This document shows, one piece after another, positions 16,341 through 26,858 of a stretch of DNA of 64,000 nucleotides. Source of the stretch: Methylomonas fluvii (GTDB taxonomy: Bacteria > Pseudomonadota > Gammaproteobacteria > Methylococcales > Methylomonadaceae); NCBI RefSeq assembly GCF_014850975.1, contig NZ_JACXST010000001.1:434001-498000 (forward strand). Direction: 5' to 3'. Below the pieces are notes generated by a model that was given only the letters and a program-made list of their open reading frames with translations, searched no databases and had not been told where the DNA came from. The position numbers and the translations under genes are program-made. Numbering within the stretch: position 1 is the stretch's first letter; each line of letters starts with the position of its first letter.

Positions 16341-17642
16341 TTAGTGCATTTTCATTTTGGCGTGGGTACTGCGCCGGAATAGGTTGGATAAGGTCAGCAT
16401 CCCAGTGCGGAAGTAGCCGTGGATTGCGACTTGGTGCATTTTGTATAACGACAAATACACCGCATAGGCGATAAAGCCGCCGACGCTGACGGTGCCCATC
16501 AAACTGCCCATCAAGCTGCCAACCGTGCTGAATTTACCGAGTGACACCAAGGAACCGTAATCCCGGTAGACAAACGGCACAGCCGGCTTGCCTTTCAGGC
16601 GGTTGACGATGGTTTTGGCTACCGTGGAGGCCATTTGGTGGGCGGATTGGGCCCGCGGCGGGACGTTGCCGCCGTGGCCGACCCACTCGCAGGCGGCGCA
16701 ATCGCCGATGGCAAAGATGTTCGAATCGCTGGTTTGTAGGGTTTGATCAACCACCAATTGATTGATGTGGTTGGATTCCAAACCGTCCAAATTTTTCATC
16801 CAATCCGGCGCCTTGATGCCGGCCGCCCAGACTTTTAAATCCGCATCGAACACTTCGCCGTCGTAGGTATGCACTTCGGTTTCGGTGACTTCGGTGACTT
16901 TGCGGCCCAGTTTTAACTGGATGCCGAGTTTAATCAATTGCTCCTGGGTGGCTTGCGACAAGCGCGGCGGCAGGGCGGGCAATAATTGGGTGGCGGCTTC
17001 GATGATGGTGATGTTGACGTCTATCGAGCCTTCCAGGCCGTAAGTCGCCAGCAATTTGGTCACTTCGTGCAACTCGGCGGACAATTCCACGCCGGTGGCG
17101 CCGGCACCGATGATGACAATCGACAGCGGCTTGTCGCGCTGGCGGCTTTGGTTGGCGTAGGACTGAATGTAATAGGTCTCCACCAATTGCTTTTGAAAGC
17201 GGAAGGCTTCCTTGGTAGTGTCGATAAAGCGGCAATATTTGTCCACGCCCTTGATGCCGAAGGTGTTGCTGACGCTGCCGACCGCCATCACCAGCGTGTC
17301 GTACTTGAAACGGCGTTGCGGAATGATTTCTTCGCCTTTCTTGTTGGTGATTGCCCCAACGACGACTTCCTTGTTTGCTCTATCCAGGCCTTCCATCCGG
17401 CCGAACAGAAAGCGGAAATGATTGCGGTGGGCCTGGGACAGATATTCAATTTCCTCGGCTTCGGCCAGCGTACCGGACGCCACTTCGTGCAACAGCGGTT
17501 TCCAGATGTGGGTGGACGCGGCATCCAGCAAAGTCACTTCCACCTTGCCGGCTTTGCCGAGTTTATGCCCCAATTCCGTGGCTAATTCCAGCCCCGCCGC
17601 TCCGCCGCCAACGATCAAGATTTTAGGTAATGCATCCGCCAT
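16341..17642 (-). CDS. Type II NADH dehydrogenase (NDH-2)-like FAD/NAD(P) oxidoreductase
   Basis: A 433-residue membrane-associated flavoprotein that passes electrons from NADH to quinone without pumping protons. The FAD-binding motif is ILIVGGGAAGLELATEL at the N-terminus and the NAD(P)-binding motif is IVIIGAGATGVELSAEL near residue 165. The FAD/quinone region IFAIGDCAAC and PRAQSAHQMAS lie near residues 305-335. The hydrophobic C-terminal part (GSLMGTVSVGGFIAYAVYL) fits membrane docking. I chose the ATG at 17642 because GGGGAAG lies just before it. A YcxB-like gene follows. It could provide respiratory NADH oxidation beside complex I. Confidence 0.88.
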   Translation of the reverse strand: MADALPKILIVGGGAAGLELATELGHKLGKAGKVEVTLLDAASTHIWKPLLHEVASGTLAEAEEIEYLSQAHRNHFRFLFGRMEGLDRANKEVVVGAITNKKGEEIIPQRRFKYDTLVMAVGSVSNTFGIKGVDKYCRFIDTTKEAFRFQKQLVETYYIQSYANQSRQRDKPLSIVIIGAGATGVELSAELHEVTKLLATYGLEGSIDVNITIIEAATQLLPALPPRLSQATQEQLIKLGIQLKLGRKVTEVTETEVHTYDGEVFDADLKVWAAGIKAPDWMKNLDGLESNHINQLVVDQTLQTSDSNIFAIGDCAACEWVGHGGNVPPRAQSAHQMASTVAKTIVNRLKGKPAVPFVYRDYGSLVSLGKFSTVGSLMGSLMGTVSVGGFIAYAVYLSLYKMHQVAIHGYFRTGMLTLSNLFRRSTHAKMKMH

Positions 17643-17914
17643 GTATCTTCCCCTCAAGTGCTGTTTGCCACGTTGGCAAACAAAAAAAATCGCTATCCCG
17701 GCCTTAGTTGTCTATTTCCTGATGCCGGCATTATAACCAAACCTGTTCGGGCTGGCCGATTTTGACGGGATGAACTCGCGCCGGCAACGGTCGGCTAGTC
17801 GGAAGACGGGAAAGGCGCTGATAAAGCAACCGGATTTTAACGAGAGCTTTAAATTATGCTTAGATATTGCTAGCGCATGCGCGCCCAGTAAATTACGCCC
17901 TGTGGAGTTATCGA

Positions 17915-18415
17915 ATGCCGCGAAACCAACTAGCCCAGGCGCTTGTCAATCCAGGCTTTTTATTGATTTTATTCGGCCTGCTAGCGGGCTGTGCATCCGA
18001 GCCGCCACAGCCTTCCATGCCGGTCCAGTTGCCGGAGTATCAAAACAATGCCGCTTACAACAAGCCTTACACCGTCAAAGGCATCACGTATTACCCATTG
18101 GCATCGGGGAATGGTTACCGGGAAACCAGCCTAGCTTCCTGGTACGGCGCGGAATCGGGCAATCGCACGGCCGACGGTAGTCGCTTTGATCCGCAAGGTC
18201 TATCGGCAGCGCACAAAACCCTGCCGATACCGTCGAAAGTCCGCGTCACCAATTTACGCAATGGCCGTTATGTGGACGTGCTGATTAATGATAGAGGGCC
18301 GTTCAGTCCGAATCGGTTGATCGATTTATCGCAAGGCGCGGCCAAGCAAATCGGTATCAGCGGCTTGACGGAAGTAGAGGTAAGTTATCTGGCAACGCCG
18401 TCCGGCGTGGAATGA
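17915..18415 (+). CDS. RlpA-like septal ring lipoprotein (double-psi beta-barrel)
   Basis: A 166-residue lipoprotein of the RlpA family, which in other bacteria is a lytic transglycosylase acting on peptidoglycan lacking stem peptides, often at the septum. The signal ends with the lipobox LLAGC. The DPBB domain follows: ETSLASWYGAESGNRTADGS, then GLSAAHKTLPIPSKVRVTNL and VLINDRGPFSPNRLIDLSQG; the catalytic-type Asp is in NDRGPF. The C-terminal SPOR domain of longer RlpA proteins is absent. I chose the ATG at 17915 because of the GTGGAG just upstream and a normal signal peptide length. Confidence 0.85.
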   Translation: MPRNQLAQALVNPGFLLILFGLLAGCASEPPQPSMPVQLPEYQNNAAYNKPYTVKGITYYPLASGNGYRETSLASWYGAESGNRTADGSRFDPQGLSAAHKTLPIPSKVRVTNLRNGRYVDVLINDRGPFSPNRLIDLSQGAAKQIGISGLTEVEVSYLATPSGVE

Positions 18416-18421
18416 AGTCGC

Positions 18422-18460
18422 AAACCCGCTCCAGCCTCTAAAAACAACAGGAACGGGTTT
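18422..18460. terminator. Possible weak hairpin between convergent genes
   Basis: AAACCCGCTCC (18422-18432) can pair with GGAACGGGTTT (18450-18460) with one mismatch, across a 17-base loop. It lies between the convergent RlpA-like and VPLPA-CTERM-like genes, where a terminator is expected. There is no clear U-run, so this is tentative. Confidence 0.3.
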
Positions 18461-18487
18461 ACCAGCTCTCAATGTGCTGTTATTGAA

Positions 18488-19174
18488 TTAGACAATGGCT
18501 GTGGATTTCATTGTTACCGCAAAACGCCGCTTGCTGTTGCCAGCTAACTTGAACATCGCAAACACCGAACCAAACAGCCAAAACGCACCAGGGAGCGGTA
18601 CGACTTGCACCGGGGCGTTGATTGCATCGGGAGCAAAATCGGAGATTTGTCCAAAACCCGCAGGCAGAGCCCCGTCGCGCGGCCAGAGATTCCAGGTGTA
18701 GCTCGATTTGGCAAGACCATTCGAGGGCAGCAAGCTCGCGGCAATGTCGGCAATCAACTGATTGTCTTTAATTTTGGCGGTCCCCGCGGCGAAAGCGGTA
18801 GTGGAAGAAGTCGGAGCCAACAGGCTTACCAAACCGCTGCCGTCCATGTTGAAACGCACGACCGAATCGAACAGTACTTGCGGCAAGCCATTTGCGGTAA
18901 ACCGTCCGCTGCCGGCGCCGCGGTCGAAGCCCCAAATGTAGTAACCTAACGGCGAGCCGCCGAGGTTACCGGCAAAGGTGCTTTCGAAATGAAAAATATC
19001 GCTGGCCGGGTTGTAAGTAACCGAGGCACTGATCACATCCAGATCGCCGGTCTTACTGCCGAAATAAGTTGCCAGATAATCGCCGGGGGCATCATGCACG
19101 GCACTGGCATTCGCTGGCGCCGCACCCATCAACAAAACGGCGGCAAATACTGTTTTAGCAATGTTTAATCTCAT
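18488..19174 (-). CDS. Secreted protein with VPLPA-CTERM-like sorting signal
   Basis: A 228-residue exported protein. The signal peptide is MRLNIAKTVFAAVLLMGA with cleavage near ANASA. The mature part is a beta-rich domain (DVISASVTYNPASDIFHFES, YYIWGFDRGAGSGRF). The C-terminus has VPLPGAFWLFGSVFAMFKLA followed by basic residues (NSKRR), the pattern of VPLPA-CTERM anchors processed by exosortase-type systems. The motif has Gly where Ala is usual, and about ten residues extend past the basic cluster. I chose the ATG at 19174, where the signal peptide starts; the longer frame adds an unlikely leader. The binding function is unknown, and the exosortase is not in this window. Confidence 0.65.
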   Translation of the reverse strand: MRLNIAKTVFAAVLLMGAAPANASAVHDAPGDYLATYFGSKTGDLDVISASVTYNPASDIFHFESTFAGNLGGSPLGYYIWGFDRGAGSGRFTANGLPQVLFDSVVRFNMDGSGLVSLLAPTSSTTAFAAGTAKIKDNQLIADIAASLLPSNGLAKSSYTWNLWPRDGALPAGFGQISDFAPDAINAPVQVVPLPGAFWLFGSVFAMFKLAGNSKRRFAVTMKSTAIV

Positions 19175-19495
19175 ACTTCTATCCTCTGTCGATAAGATCA
19201 TTAAGGTACAGCTAACCAGCGGCAAGCCTCGGGTTGGCTGCGATTTTTGTTCCATGGGAACCTTTGCTGTTGCGTCGGCATTGACCAACTGCCTAGCGTG
19301 AATGCGGCTCTGCCTTCAGTCAACTTAGGGGACTTGCTCAAAGCAAACTGCATTCCGAGGTTTATTCCGCCAAGTAGTCGCCAAGTTCAATGCGTTTGAA
19401 ATTTATTTTTCGGACAATTGATAGCGGGATAATTTCAGCAATGCGCTGACGGCAACTATCGAGCAGATCAAAACGGTAATTTGCCGGGAGCGTTA

Positions 19496-19613
19496 TTAAC
19501 CCGGCTCTTAAATACCGTTCGCCTTAATACCCTTGCCTGTTGAAGGATACAGCCGCCCGGGCTTCGACGAGCTCAGCCCGAACGGAATACCTGGATAAAT
19601 AGGGCCCGGTTAA
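19496..19613. repeat. MITE-like dispersed repeat, copy B
   Basis: A 118 bp element starting TTAACCCGGCTCTTAAATACC and ending AGGGCCCGGTTAA, in the opposite orientation to copy A: it carries GGGCTTCGACGAGCTCAGCC then CGAACGGAATACC. It lies between the FecR-like gene and the VPLPA-CTERM-like gene, where a terminator or promoter would be expected. The rest of 19175-19660 shows no gene. Confidence 0.7.
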
Positions 19614-19660
19614 TAAGCGCCACCGATACCGCAAGTACGGACGATTGATCAACTCCTGGC

Positions 19661-20605
19661 TTAGCGGTGCAGCACGATCAAATAATCGCCAAACCGCGTA
19701 GAGCGCAGCTGCAGAGAGGTCTCCAAGGCCGCCAGCACCGACAGGGCTTGGTCGGTACGAAACACACCATTGACGCGGCGTTGGGCCAGTTCAGGATCGT
19801 TGATAAGCAAAAATCCACGGTGATAGCGATTCAGCTCGGCAAGCACTTCGCCCAAGGGCCGATTCTCGAACACCAGCTTGCCACGCTGCCAGGCGGTAAC
19901 GGTCTGGCTATCGATGTTTTGCAAATTGCCCAAGCCCGTTTCGACGCTGTAGGTTATTTGCTGGCCCTCGGCGACAACGGTGTGCAGCGCTTTGCCGTCG
20001 GCTTGTTGCAAATCTACCGCCACGCTGTGTTGAGTGACGCTGACTTCGGTTTTACCGTCACGCAGCCGCACGTTAAACGCCGTGCCCAGCGCGGTGACGC
20101 TGCCATGCTCTGTATTTACCCGGAAAGGCCTGGCTTTGTCGGGGCTGACTTCAAACCAGGCTTCGCCCTGTAGCAGCGTCAATTGCCGCTGGACACCGTC
20201 AATATTCACATCCAACGCACTATTGCTGTTCAAATGTAGCGTCGAACCATCGCTAAGATATACGTCACGCCGCTCGCCGAAACCGGTATGAAAATCGGCG
20301 CGTAACACCGTCCACAAAGGATTAAACAACCACAAAGCCAGACAGCCGCCCGCTAATGCTGGCAGCGCCCAAGCCCGGGAACGAAAGAACGGCTTGGGTT
20401 TGAGCGCCGGGGAAATCTCTATCCTTGGCGCTACAGCATCCAGCGCTCCCCATAATTCACGCAACTGTGCATAGGCTTGGCGATGCAAGGGATCGGCGGC
20501 CAACCAGCGGCTAAACTCGGCCTGTTCAGTCGCGCTAAATTTACCGCTATCCTGCCTGACCCACCAATCACGGGCTGCGGCTTTAATCTCGGCAGAGATT
20601 TTCAT
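19661..20605 (-). CDS. FecR family anti-sigma / signal transducer
   Basis: A 314-residue single-pass inner-membrane regulator of the FecR type, which transmits a signal from an outer-membrane TonB-dependent receptor to a FecI-type sigma factor. The N-terminal DUF4880 segment is AARDWWVRQDSGKFSATEQA with FSRWLAADPLHRQAY. A membrane helix lies near residues 95-112 (WALPALAGGCLALWLFNPLW). The periplasmic FecR domain has RRDVYLSDGSTLHLNSNSAL, and the C-terminal DUF4974/STN-like part ends TSLQLRSTRFGDYLIVLH. The start at 20605 fits family length. Its sigma factor lies 144 bp upstream; the expected receptor gene is missing downstream, where a dispersed repeat sits instead. Confidence 0.9.
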   Translation of the reverse strand: MKISAEIKAAARDWWVRQDSGKFSATEQAEFSRWLAADPLHRQAYAQLRELWGALDAVAPRIEISPALKPKPFFRSRAWALPALAGGCLALWLFNPLWTVLRADFHTGFGERRDVYLSDGSTLHLNSNSALDVNIDGVQRQLTLLQGEAWFEVSPDKARPFRVNTEHGSVTALGTAFNVRLRDGKTEVSVTQHSVAVDLQQADGKALHTVVAEGQQITYSVETGLGNLQNIDSQTVTAWQRGKLVFENRPLGEVLAELNRYHRGFLLINDPELAQRRVNGVFRTDQALSVLAALETSLQLRSTRFGDYLIVLHR

Positions 20606-20749
20606 TGCCAATGTCCGCTTGGAGCCAAGACAGGGCAACGCATCCTGCCAAGTAAGCGATAAGAGCTAAAGATTGTCATTGGGCGTAATTCAGGGTTGGT
20701 GACATGCCATTATAGGACGCATAACCCCGTGAAAACAGGAGGGAATCGG

Positions 20750-21256
20750 CTAAAAATCGTCTAGCGCTTGCAAGGCGGCTAAGGCATTGCGCAAATGTTT
20801 TTCCACCATATTGCGGGATATGCCCAAGCGTTGGGCGATTTCCGCATGACTGAGTTCTTCGAACTTGCGCAGCACGAAGACCGTCCGGCATTTGGCGGGG
20901 AGTCTATCTATCGCCGCGACCAAACGGTCCAAGCGCTCGCGCGCCAGACTAATTTGCTCCGGGTCGATACCGTCGCTAACCTGCAAGGCCGCGTCGCCAG
21001 TATCATCATGGTCTACATGTTGATTGCGAGTATTGCGGCGGCGCTCGTAATCGGTGGCCAGATTAGCGGCGATGCGATGCAGCAAAGCGCGCGGGTTATC
21101 GGCTTGCTGCCATAAATTGCCAGCAAACATGCGTTGGTAGGTTTCCTGCACGATGTCGGCGGCGGTATCGAGACAGCCACAGCGTCTAAACATCACCCGG
21201 CGTAATTCCTCGTCGTAAGCCTCAATCAGGCGGGAGATGTGGAGAGCGTTGCTCAT
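20750..21256 (-). CDS. ECF sigma factor, FecI type
   Basis: A 168-residue extracytoplasmic-function sigma factor. Region 2 includes DTAADIVQETYQRMFA and the promoter-melting segment LLHRIAANLATDYERRRNTR. Region 4 includes LPAKCRTVFVLRKFEELSHA and the helix-turn-helix EIAQRLGISRNMVEKHLRNA. It pairs with the FecR-like gene immediately downstream on the same strand. In known systems the pair controls a TonB-dependent receptor operon, usually for iron siderophores. No such operon is adjacent, so its target lies elsewhere. Confidence 0.93.
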   Translation of the reverse strand: MSNALHISRLIEAYDEELRRVMFRRCGCLDTAADIVQETYQRMFAGNLWQQADNPRALLHRIAANLATDYERRRNTRNQHVDHDDTGDAALQVSDGIDPEQISLARERLDRLVAAIDRLPAKCRTVFVLRKFEELSHAEIAQRLGISRNMVEKHLRNALAALQALDDF

Positions 21257-21464
21257 GGTTAGGGTATGCGGATTTTGGTGTCGTTAATTGGGCGAACAAC
21301 CAAGATTCATGCCAGAGCACTAAAATAGCGGTATTTAAGGCATTTGGCGGCAAATTGACCAGCATTACCGGAGCAATACGCTCTAAACAATGCGGGATAT
21401 AGCCTATTTAATAAAGTTATTTAACATAGTTAATTTCCATCCGGCGCAGTTGAAGCCGATAGCT

Positions 21465-21593
21465 TATTGGCCCTATTTATCACTAGTATGCCGTTCGGGC
21501 TGAGCTCGTCCAAGCCCAGGCGGGTGCACCCATCGACAGACTGAATACGCTCAGGGGTATAAGACGAACGTTATTTTAGGGCCGGGTTCATAA
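21465..21593. repeat. MITE-like dispersed repeat, copy C
   Basis: The third copy begins TTATTGGCCCTATTTAT, has ATGCCGTTCGGGCTGAGC then TCGTCCAAGCCC in the middle, and ends TTTTAGGGCCGGGTTCATAA. It is about 129 bp, slightly longer than copies A and B, with a less perfect left end. It has the same orientation as copy A. It lies in the 1.36 kb intergenic region between the ECF sigma gene and guaA. Confidence 0.65.
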
Positions 21594-21790
21594 CGCTAGA
21601 ATCAACAACGCGACGAACTCCGCATTTAAAATACTGTAATCCCAAGCCTCCACCAGCCTGGCGATACCCTTACACACCTATACAAAATCCCAGGCAAGCC
21701 AGGTTGCGACCGTGTCGGAAATAAGACAAAAACCTGAACGGGAATATAGCTTTTAGAGCTAACTGCCTGACCGGCAACTAAGTTATGCTG

Positions 21791-22003
21791 TTATCCACAA
21801 AAGCTGTGGATAACCTTGGGGATAAAAAGTTTTTTCGCGCTCTAAATGCCTAATTTTTGGGGCCTTTGCTTAGATTGACTCAATTTTAGACAACAGTTTA
21901 TACAATTTAAAATCAATAACTTACATGCAATACATGAACATTAGGGCCTACGGCCAGGCATTCTTTGGCCGCCGACAGTGTCAAGTAATTTTTTGTGCAT
22001 AAT
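21791..22003. promoter_or_regulatory. DnaA-box element 1 (paralogue of 41551-41762)
   Basis: It begins with consensus DnaA boxes in opposed orientation, TTATCCACA (21791-21799) and TGTGGATAA, then a weak third box in GGGGATAAA. An AT-rich tract with TTTGCTTAGATTGACTCAAT follows, then AATCAATAACTTA starting 120 bp from the first box, and an inverted box TGTGCATAA (complement TTATGCACA) about 200 bp away. The region at 41551 has the same blocks at the same spacings. There is no dnaA or other origin gene nearby. It may titrate DnaA, regulate a promoter or be an origin-like relic. Confidence 0.6.
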
Positions 22004-22143
22004 TAAAATTAATCTCTTGCATTTTTGCCTAAATAATCTAACCGTTTTCCACCTGAAACCATTCTAAATTTGCCTGGGAGCATTCATATTATTGTCATTA
22101 AATACCCGACAATTGCCGTATCGGACACTGGCTGTTATTCGAT

Positions 22144-22447
22144 GGCTTTGACCAACGTCAATGTCGACAACAAATCGTGAATGGCAGGTTGATTTGGCGA
22201 ACCTTTACCGACCGCAAAGCAACTGACTTGGACAACTCGTCAACTTAAGGTTAATTCGCAACGTGTAGCATCAGCAGCCCATTTACGAAAAATTCAATAC
22301 TCAAGAAAAGGAGCTCCCAGCATCGACATGGCCCGGCCAAACCCATACCGGCTAAGACCAGAGTGCGCCAATGGCTGGTTGTTATGCGAATTGACGGACG
22401 TACCGACGTTGGTCAAGCCGCGTTTTATTAACTTTAATTCGCCATAG
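22144..22447. other. Intergenic segment with long-range inverted repeat and a doubtful 39-codon ORF
   Basis: GGCTTTGACCAACGTC (22144-22159) is the complement, apart from one extra base, of GACGTTGGTCAAGCC (22405-22419). Between them I see no recognisable gene. A 39-codon frame starts at the ATG at 22328, but its upstream AAGGAG is too far away (about 14 bases) to be convincing. The stretch could hold a small RNA or a decayed element. Nothing else in 22003-22470 is assignable. Confidence 0.35.
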
Positions 22448-22472
22448 CGACCAAGATTGCTCATACATTGCA

Positions 22473-22507
22473 AAAAAAACCGGTAGTCAAAATAATTGAC
22501 TACCGGC
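22473..22507 (-). terminator. Rho-independent terminator of guaA
   Basis: A perfect 11-bp stem, CCGGTAGTCAA / TTGACTACCGG (22481-22507) with a 5-base loop, is followed on the minus strand by a run of eight U (22473-22480). It lies 107 bp beyond the guaA stop and points the right way. Confidence 0.9.
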
Positions 22508-22613
22508 TTGGGAGAAACAATGAATAAGCTATTGCACGGAGCAAATTTTCACACTCCGCGATTGCACTGACCGAAAGTCATTTTCAAAGTTCCATTTTAA
22601 TTTGAAGCTGCTG

Positions 22614-24200
22614 CTACTCCCACTCTATCGTCGCGGGTGGCTTGCCGGAGATGTCGTAGGTGACGCGGGAAATACCCGGTACCTCGTTGATGATTCGGCG
22701 TGAGATCAAGTCCAGAAAATCGTAAGGCAAATGTGCCCAGCGCGCGGTCATGAAGTCTATGGTTTCGACAGCGCGGATCGCCACCACGTAGTCGTATTTG
22801 CGGCCATCGCCCATGACGCCCACCGATTTAACCGGCAAGAACACCGCGAAGGCTTGGCTGACTTTGTGGTACAGGTCGTGGCGATACAGCTCTTCGATGA
22901 AAATCGCATCGGCTTGGCGCAGCAAATCGGCGTATGGTTTTTTAACTTCGCCGAGAATGCGCACTCCCAGGCCGGGGCCGGGGAAGGGGTGGCGGTGGAT
23001 CATGTCGGCCGGCAAGCCCAGCTCCAAGCCCAGTTTACGTACTTCGTCCTTGAACAATTCGCGCAAGGGCTCGACCAGCTTCAACTTCATGTTTTCGGGC
23101 AGGCCGCCGACATTGTGATGCGATTTGATCAGATGCGCCTTGCCGCTTTTGGCGCCGGCCGATTCGATCACGTCCGGGTAAATGGTGCCTTGCGCCAGCC
23201 ATTTGGCGTCGGTGAGTTTGCCGGCTTCTTCGTCGAAGATGTCCACAAACAGGCCGCCGATGATTTTGCGTTTTTGTTCGGGGTCATTAACGCCGGCGAG
23301 TGCAGTCATGTAACGGGCTTCGGCATCGACGCGGATTACCTTGATACCCATATGTTGGGCGAACATCGCCATCACCTGATCGCCTTCGTGCAAGCGCAGC
23401 AAGCCGGTGTCGACGAATACGCAAGTCAGTTGTTCGCCGATAGCGCGATGCAGTAAAGCCGCCACCACTGAGGAATCGACACCGCCTGACAGACCCAAAA
23501 TCACTTGATCGCTGCCGACTTTTTCGCGCACAGCAGCGATGCTGTCCTCGATGATATTGCTGGCATTCCACAACGCTTGACAACCGCAGATTTCCAACAC
23601 AAACCGGCTTAAAATCCGCCCGCCTTGCTTGGTGTGAGTCACTTCCGGGTGGAATTGCAAGGCATAGAAGTGTTTGTCTTCGTCGGCGATGCCGGCTATC
23701 GGCGCACCGTCGGAGCTGGCGATTAATTTAAAGCCGGTCGGTAATTCGACGACACGGTCGCCGTGGCTCATCCACACATCCAATAAGCCGAAACCTTCCG
23801 GTGAGGCATGATCTTCGATGTTCAACAACAATTTGGAATGGCCGCGGGCACGAATCTGCGCGTAACCAAATTCGCGGTGATCGGACGATTCTACTTTGCC
23901 GCCTAGCTGCTCGGCCATGGTTTGCATGCCGTAGCAAATACCCAGAACCGGCACGCCCATTTCAAAAACGACTTGCGGCGCGCGCGGCGTGTCGCTGCTG
24001 GTCACGGTTTCCGGGCCGCCGGAGAGGATGATGCCGTTGGGCGCAAAGTTTTTGACTTCATCGGCACTGCAATCGCAGGAATAGATTTCGCAATACACAC
24101 CAATTTCGCGGATGCGACGGGCGATCAGTTGCGTGTACTGCGAGCCGAAGTCGAGAATCAGGATCTTGTCGGAATGGATATTGGTCGCGTGGGATGACAT
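22614..24200 (-). CDS. guaA: GMP synthase (glutamine-hydrolysing)
   Basis: A full-length 528-residue enzyme that converts XMP to GMP using glutamine and ATP, the last step of guanine nucleotide synthesis. The N-terminal glutamine amidotransferase domain has [15 protein letters not shown] and the nucleophile cysteine in [17 protein letters not shown], with HPEVTHT completing the triad. The ATP-pyrophosphatase P-loop is [17 protein letters not shown] near residue 235. The C-terminal dimerisation domain ends [16 protein letters not shown]. It lies in the same orientation as guaB, with a methyltransferase gene between, and has a clear terminator downstream. Confidence 0.97.
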   Translation of the reverse strand: MSSHATNIHSDKILILDFGSQYTQLIARRIREIGVYCEIYSCDCSADEVKNFAPNGIILSGGPETVTSSDTPRAPQVVFEMGVPVLGICYGMQTMAEQLGGKVESSDHREFGYAQIRARGHSKLLLNIEDHASPEGFGLLDVWMSHGDRVVELPTGFKLIASSDGAPIAGIADEDKHFYALQFHPEVTHTKQGGRILSRFVLEICGCQALWNASNIIEDSIAAVREKVGSDQVILGLSGGVDSSVVAALLHRAIGEQLTCVFVDTGLLRLHEGDQVMAMFAQHMGIKVIRVDAEARYMTALAGVNDPEQKRKIIGGLFVDIFDEEAGKLTDAKWLAQGTIYPDVIESAGAKSGKAHLIKSHHNVGGLPENMKLKLVEPLRELFKDEVRKLGLELGLPADMIHRHPFPGPGLGVRILGEVKKPYADLLRQADAIFIEELYRHDLYHKVSQAFAVFLPVKSVGVMGDGRKYDYVVAIRAVETIDFMTARWAHLPYDFLDLISRRIINEVPGISRVTYDISGKPPATIEWE

Positions 24201-24271
24201 GACGGAAAACCTTTCAAAAATGGAGGGTGGGCCGACTACGAGCCCACCGGAAAATCTAAGTGACGAACGTA

Positions 24272-25231
24272 CTACAAGCCCCGATACAACTGATCGAGCA
24301 GACTTTTATTGTTATCGAAACCTTTGACGTGCCGATTTTCGAGCAGCGAACGCGTCATACGTTTGATAAACCGCAAATAAGGGGCCGCGCGCATGTAATG
24401 CCGTAAATTGCTATGGCCGCGTACAATCGCGGAAATTCGTTCGGCATTTTCTGGGATTCCCCAGCTCATGGCTTGGTCGGCAGGGTGTTCTGCTTTTTTG
24501 AAAAACATCGTCACATTACCGCCGTCTTCGGAAAACACATGTCTATCCTCGATCAGACCGGCTTTTTCACCCATGCGGCGCAGTGTCGCCAAATTGAAAT
24601 TGTACAGATGCGCCTCATGAAAAGTGCTACTCGGCGATTGGCAAGTGGCTTCTATGTTCGGTACTTCCACTACCAACACGCCGTCCGGTTTCAACAAGCT
24701 GCGCAACTTGCCCAACACAAACAAAGGGTCTTCGGTGTGTTCCAATACGTGCCAAATGGTGATCACATCAAAGCTGTTCTCTGCGAACTGCGCATCTTGA
24801 ATAAAGCCAAATTGCAAATTCAGATCGTATTGCGCGGCGGAATATTGGCCGTAACCCTTGTTCGGTTCGATGCCGTGCAGATCGTGGCCCAGCGATTTGA
24901 TTAAATAAGCAAACTCACCGCCGCCGGTGCCCACGTCCAGTAGAGTTTGCGGTTTATGCAATAAGTGTTTGATTTTTTCATGCCTGGCCAGCGCAACTCG
25001 GCCGGCGCGCAGGATGTGTTTGGCTTTGGGGGCGTAGGTGTTTTTGTACTCCAGCCGATAATCTTCTTCGTAAAACTGCCGAGGATCGTGCGGAAACGGA
25101 TCGCTCCAGACCAGTCCGCAGTCCTTGCAGATGACGCTACGCAACTCGGCGCCGCTACGACTGCGCATGGATAACACGGCAACGTGGTTGCCGCCGCAAA
25201 GATTGCATGGAGTTGAAGATGTTTCGGACAT
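24272..25231 (-). CDS. SAM-dependent methyltransferase with N-terminal zinc ribbon
   Basis: A 319-residue class I methyltransferase. An N-terminal zinc-ribbon-like part has CNLCGG and [12 protein letters not shown]. The SAM-binding motif I is [20 protein letters not shown] near residue 97, followed by [24 protein letters not shown] and [12 protein letters not shown]. This architecture is common in proteins that modify sugars or cell-surface precursors, but the substrate cannot be read from sequence. It sits between guaB and guaA on the same strand, with 71 and 84 bp gaps, and may share their transcript. It interrupts the usual guaB-guaA pair. Confidence 0.85.
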   Translation of the reverse strand: MSETSSTPCNLCGGNHVAVLSMRSRSGAELRSVICKDCGLVWSDPFPHDPRQFYEEDYRLEYKNTYAPKAKHILRAGRVALARHEKIKHLLHKPQTLLDVGTGGGEFAYLIKSLGHDLHGIEPNKGYGQYSAAQYDLNLQFGFIQDAQFAENSFDVITIWHVLEHTEDPLFVLGKLRSLLKPDGVLVVEVPNIEATCQSPSSTFHEAHLYNFNLATLRRMGEKAGLIEDRHVFSEDGGNVTMFFKKAEHPADQAMSWGIPENAERISAIVRGHSNLRHYMRAAPYLRFIKRMTRSLLENRHVKGFDNNKSLLDQLYRGL

Positions 25232-25315
25232 TAAGCTACTTCTGTGATTTGTGTTCGATTAAAGCGGGTCAACGCGAAAGGCGCAGGCCCGAGAGTAAAA
25301 GCTTGAGGGCCGGAT

Positions 25316-26797
<1,482 letters not shown>

Positions 26798-26858
26798 CTA
26801 ATCGTAAATAAGCCAGCCATTGTACAACTTAACCTGCAATCCGAAAAATCGGAAATAG

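Noticed and set aside
16986..17585. 199-codon plus-strand frame inside the NDH-2 gene
   Set aside because: Antisense shadow; the minus-strand frame has both nucleotide-binding motifs.
21791..22003. Assigning the DnaA-box cluster as the chromosome origin oriC
   Set aside because: No dnaA, gidA/mnmG, parAB or rpmH gene is nearby and a paralogous copy exists at 41.5 kb, so an origin call is not supported.
21257..22613. Structural RNA gene in the longest intergenic region
   Set aside because: No tRNA cloverleaf, rRNA segment or known riboswitch core could be recognised by eye.
22731..23456. 241-codon plus-strand frame inside guaA
   Set aside because: Antisense shadow of guaA.
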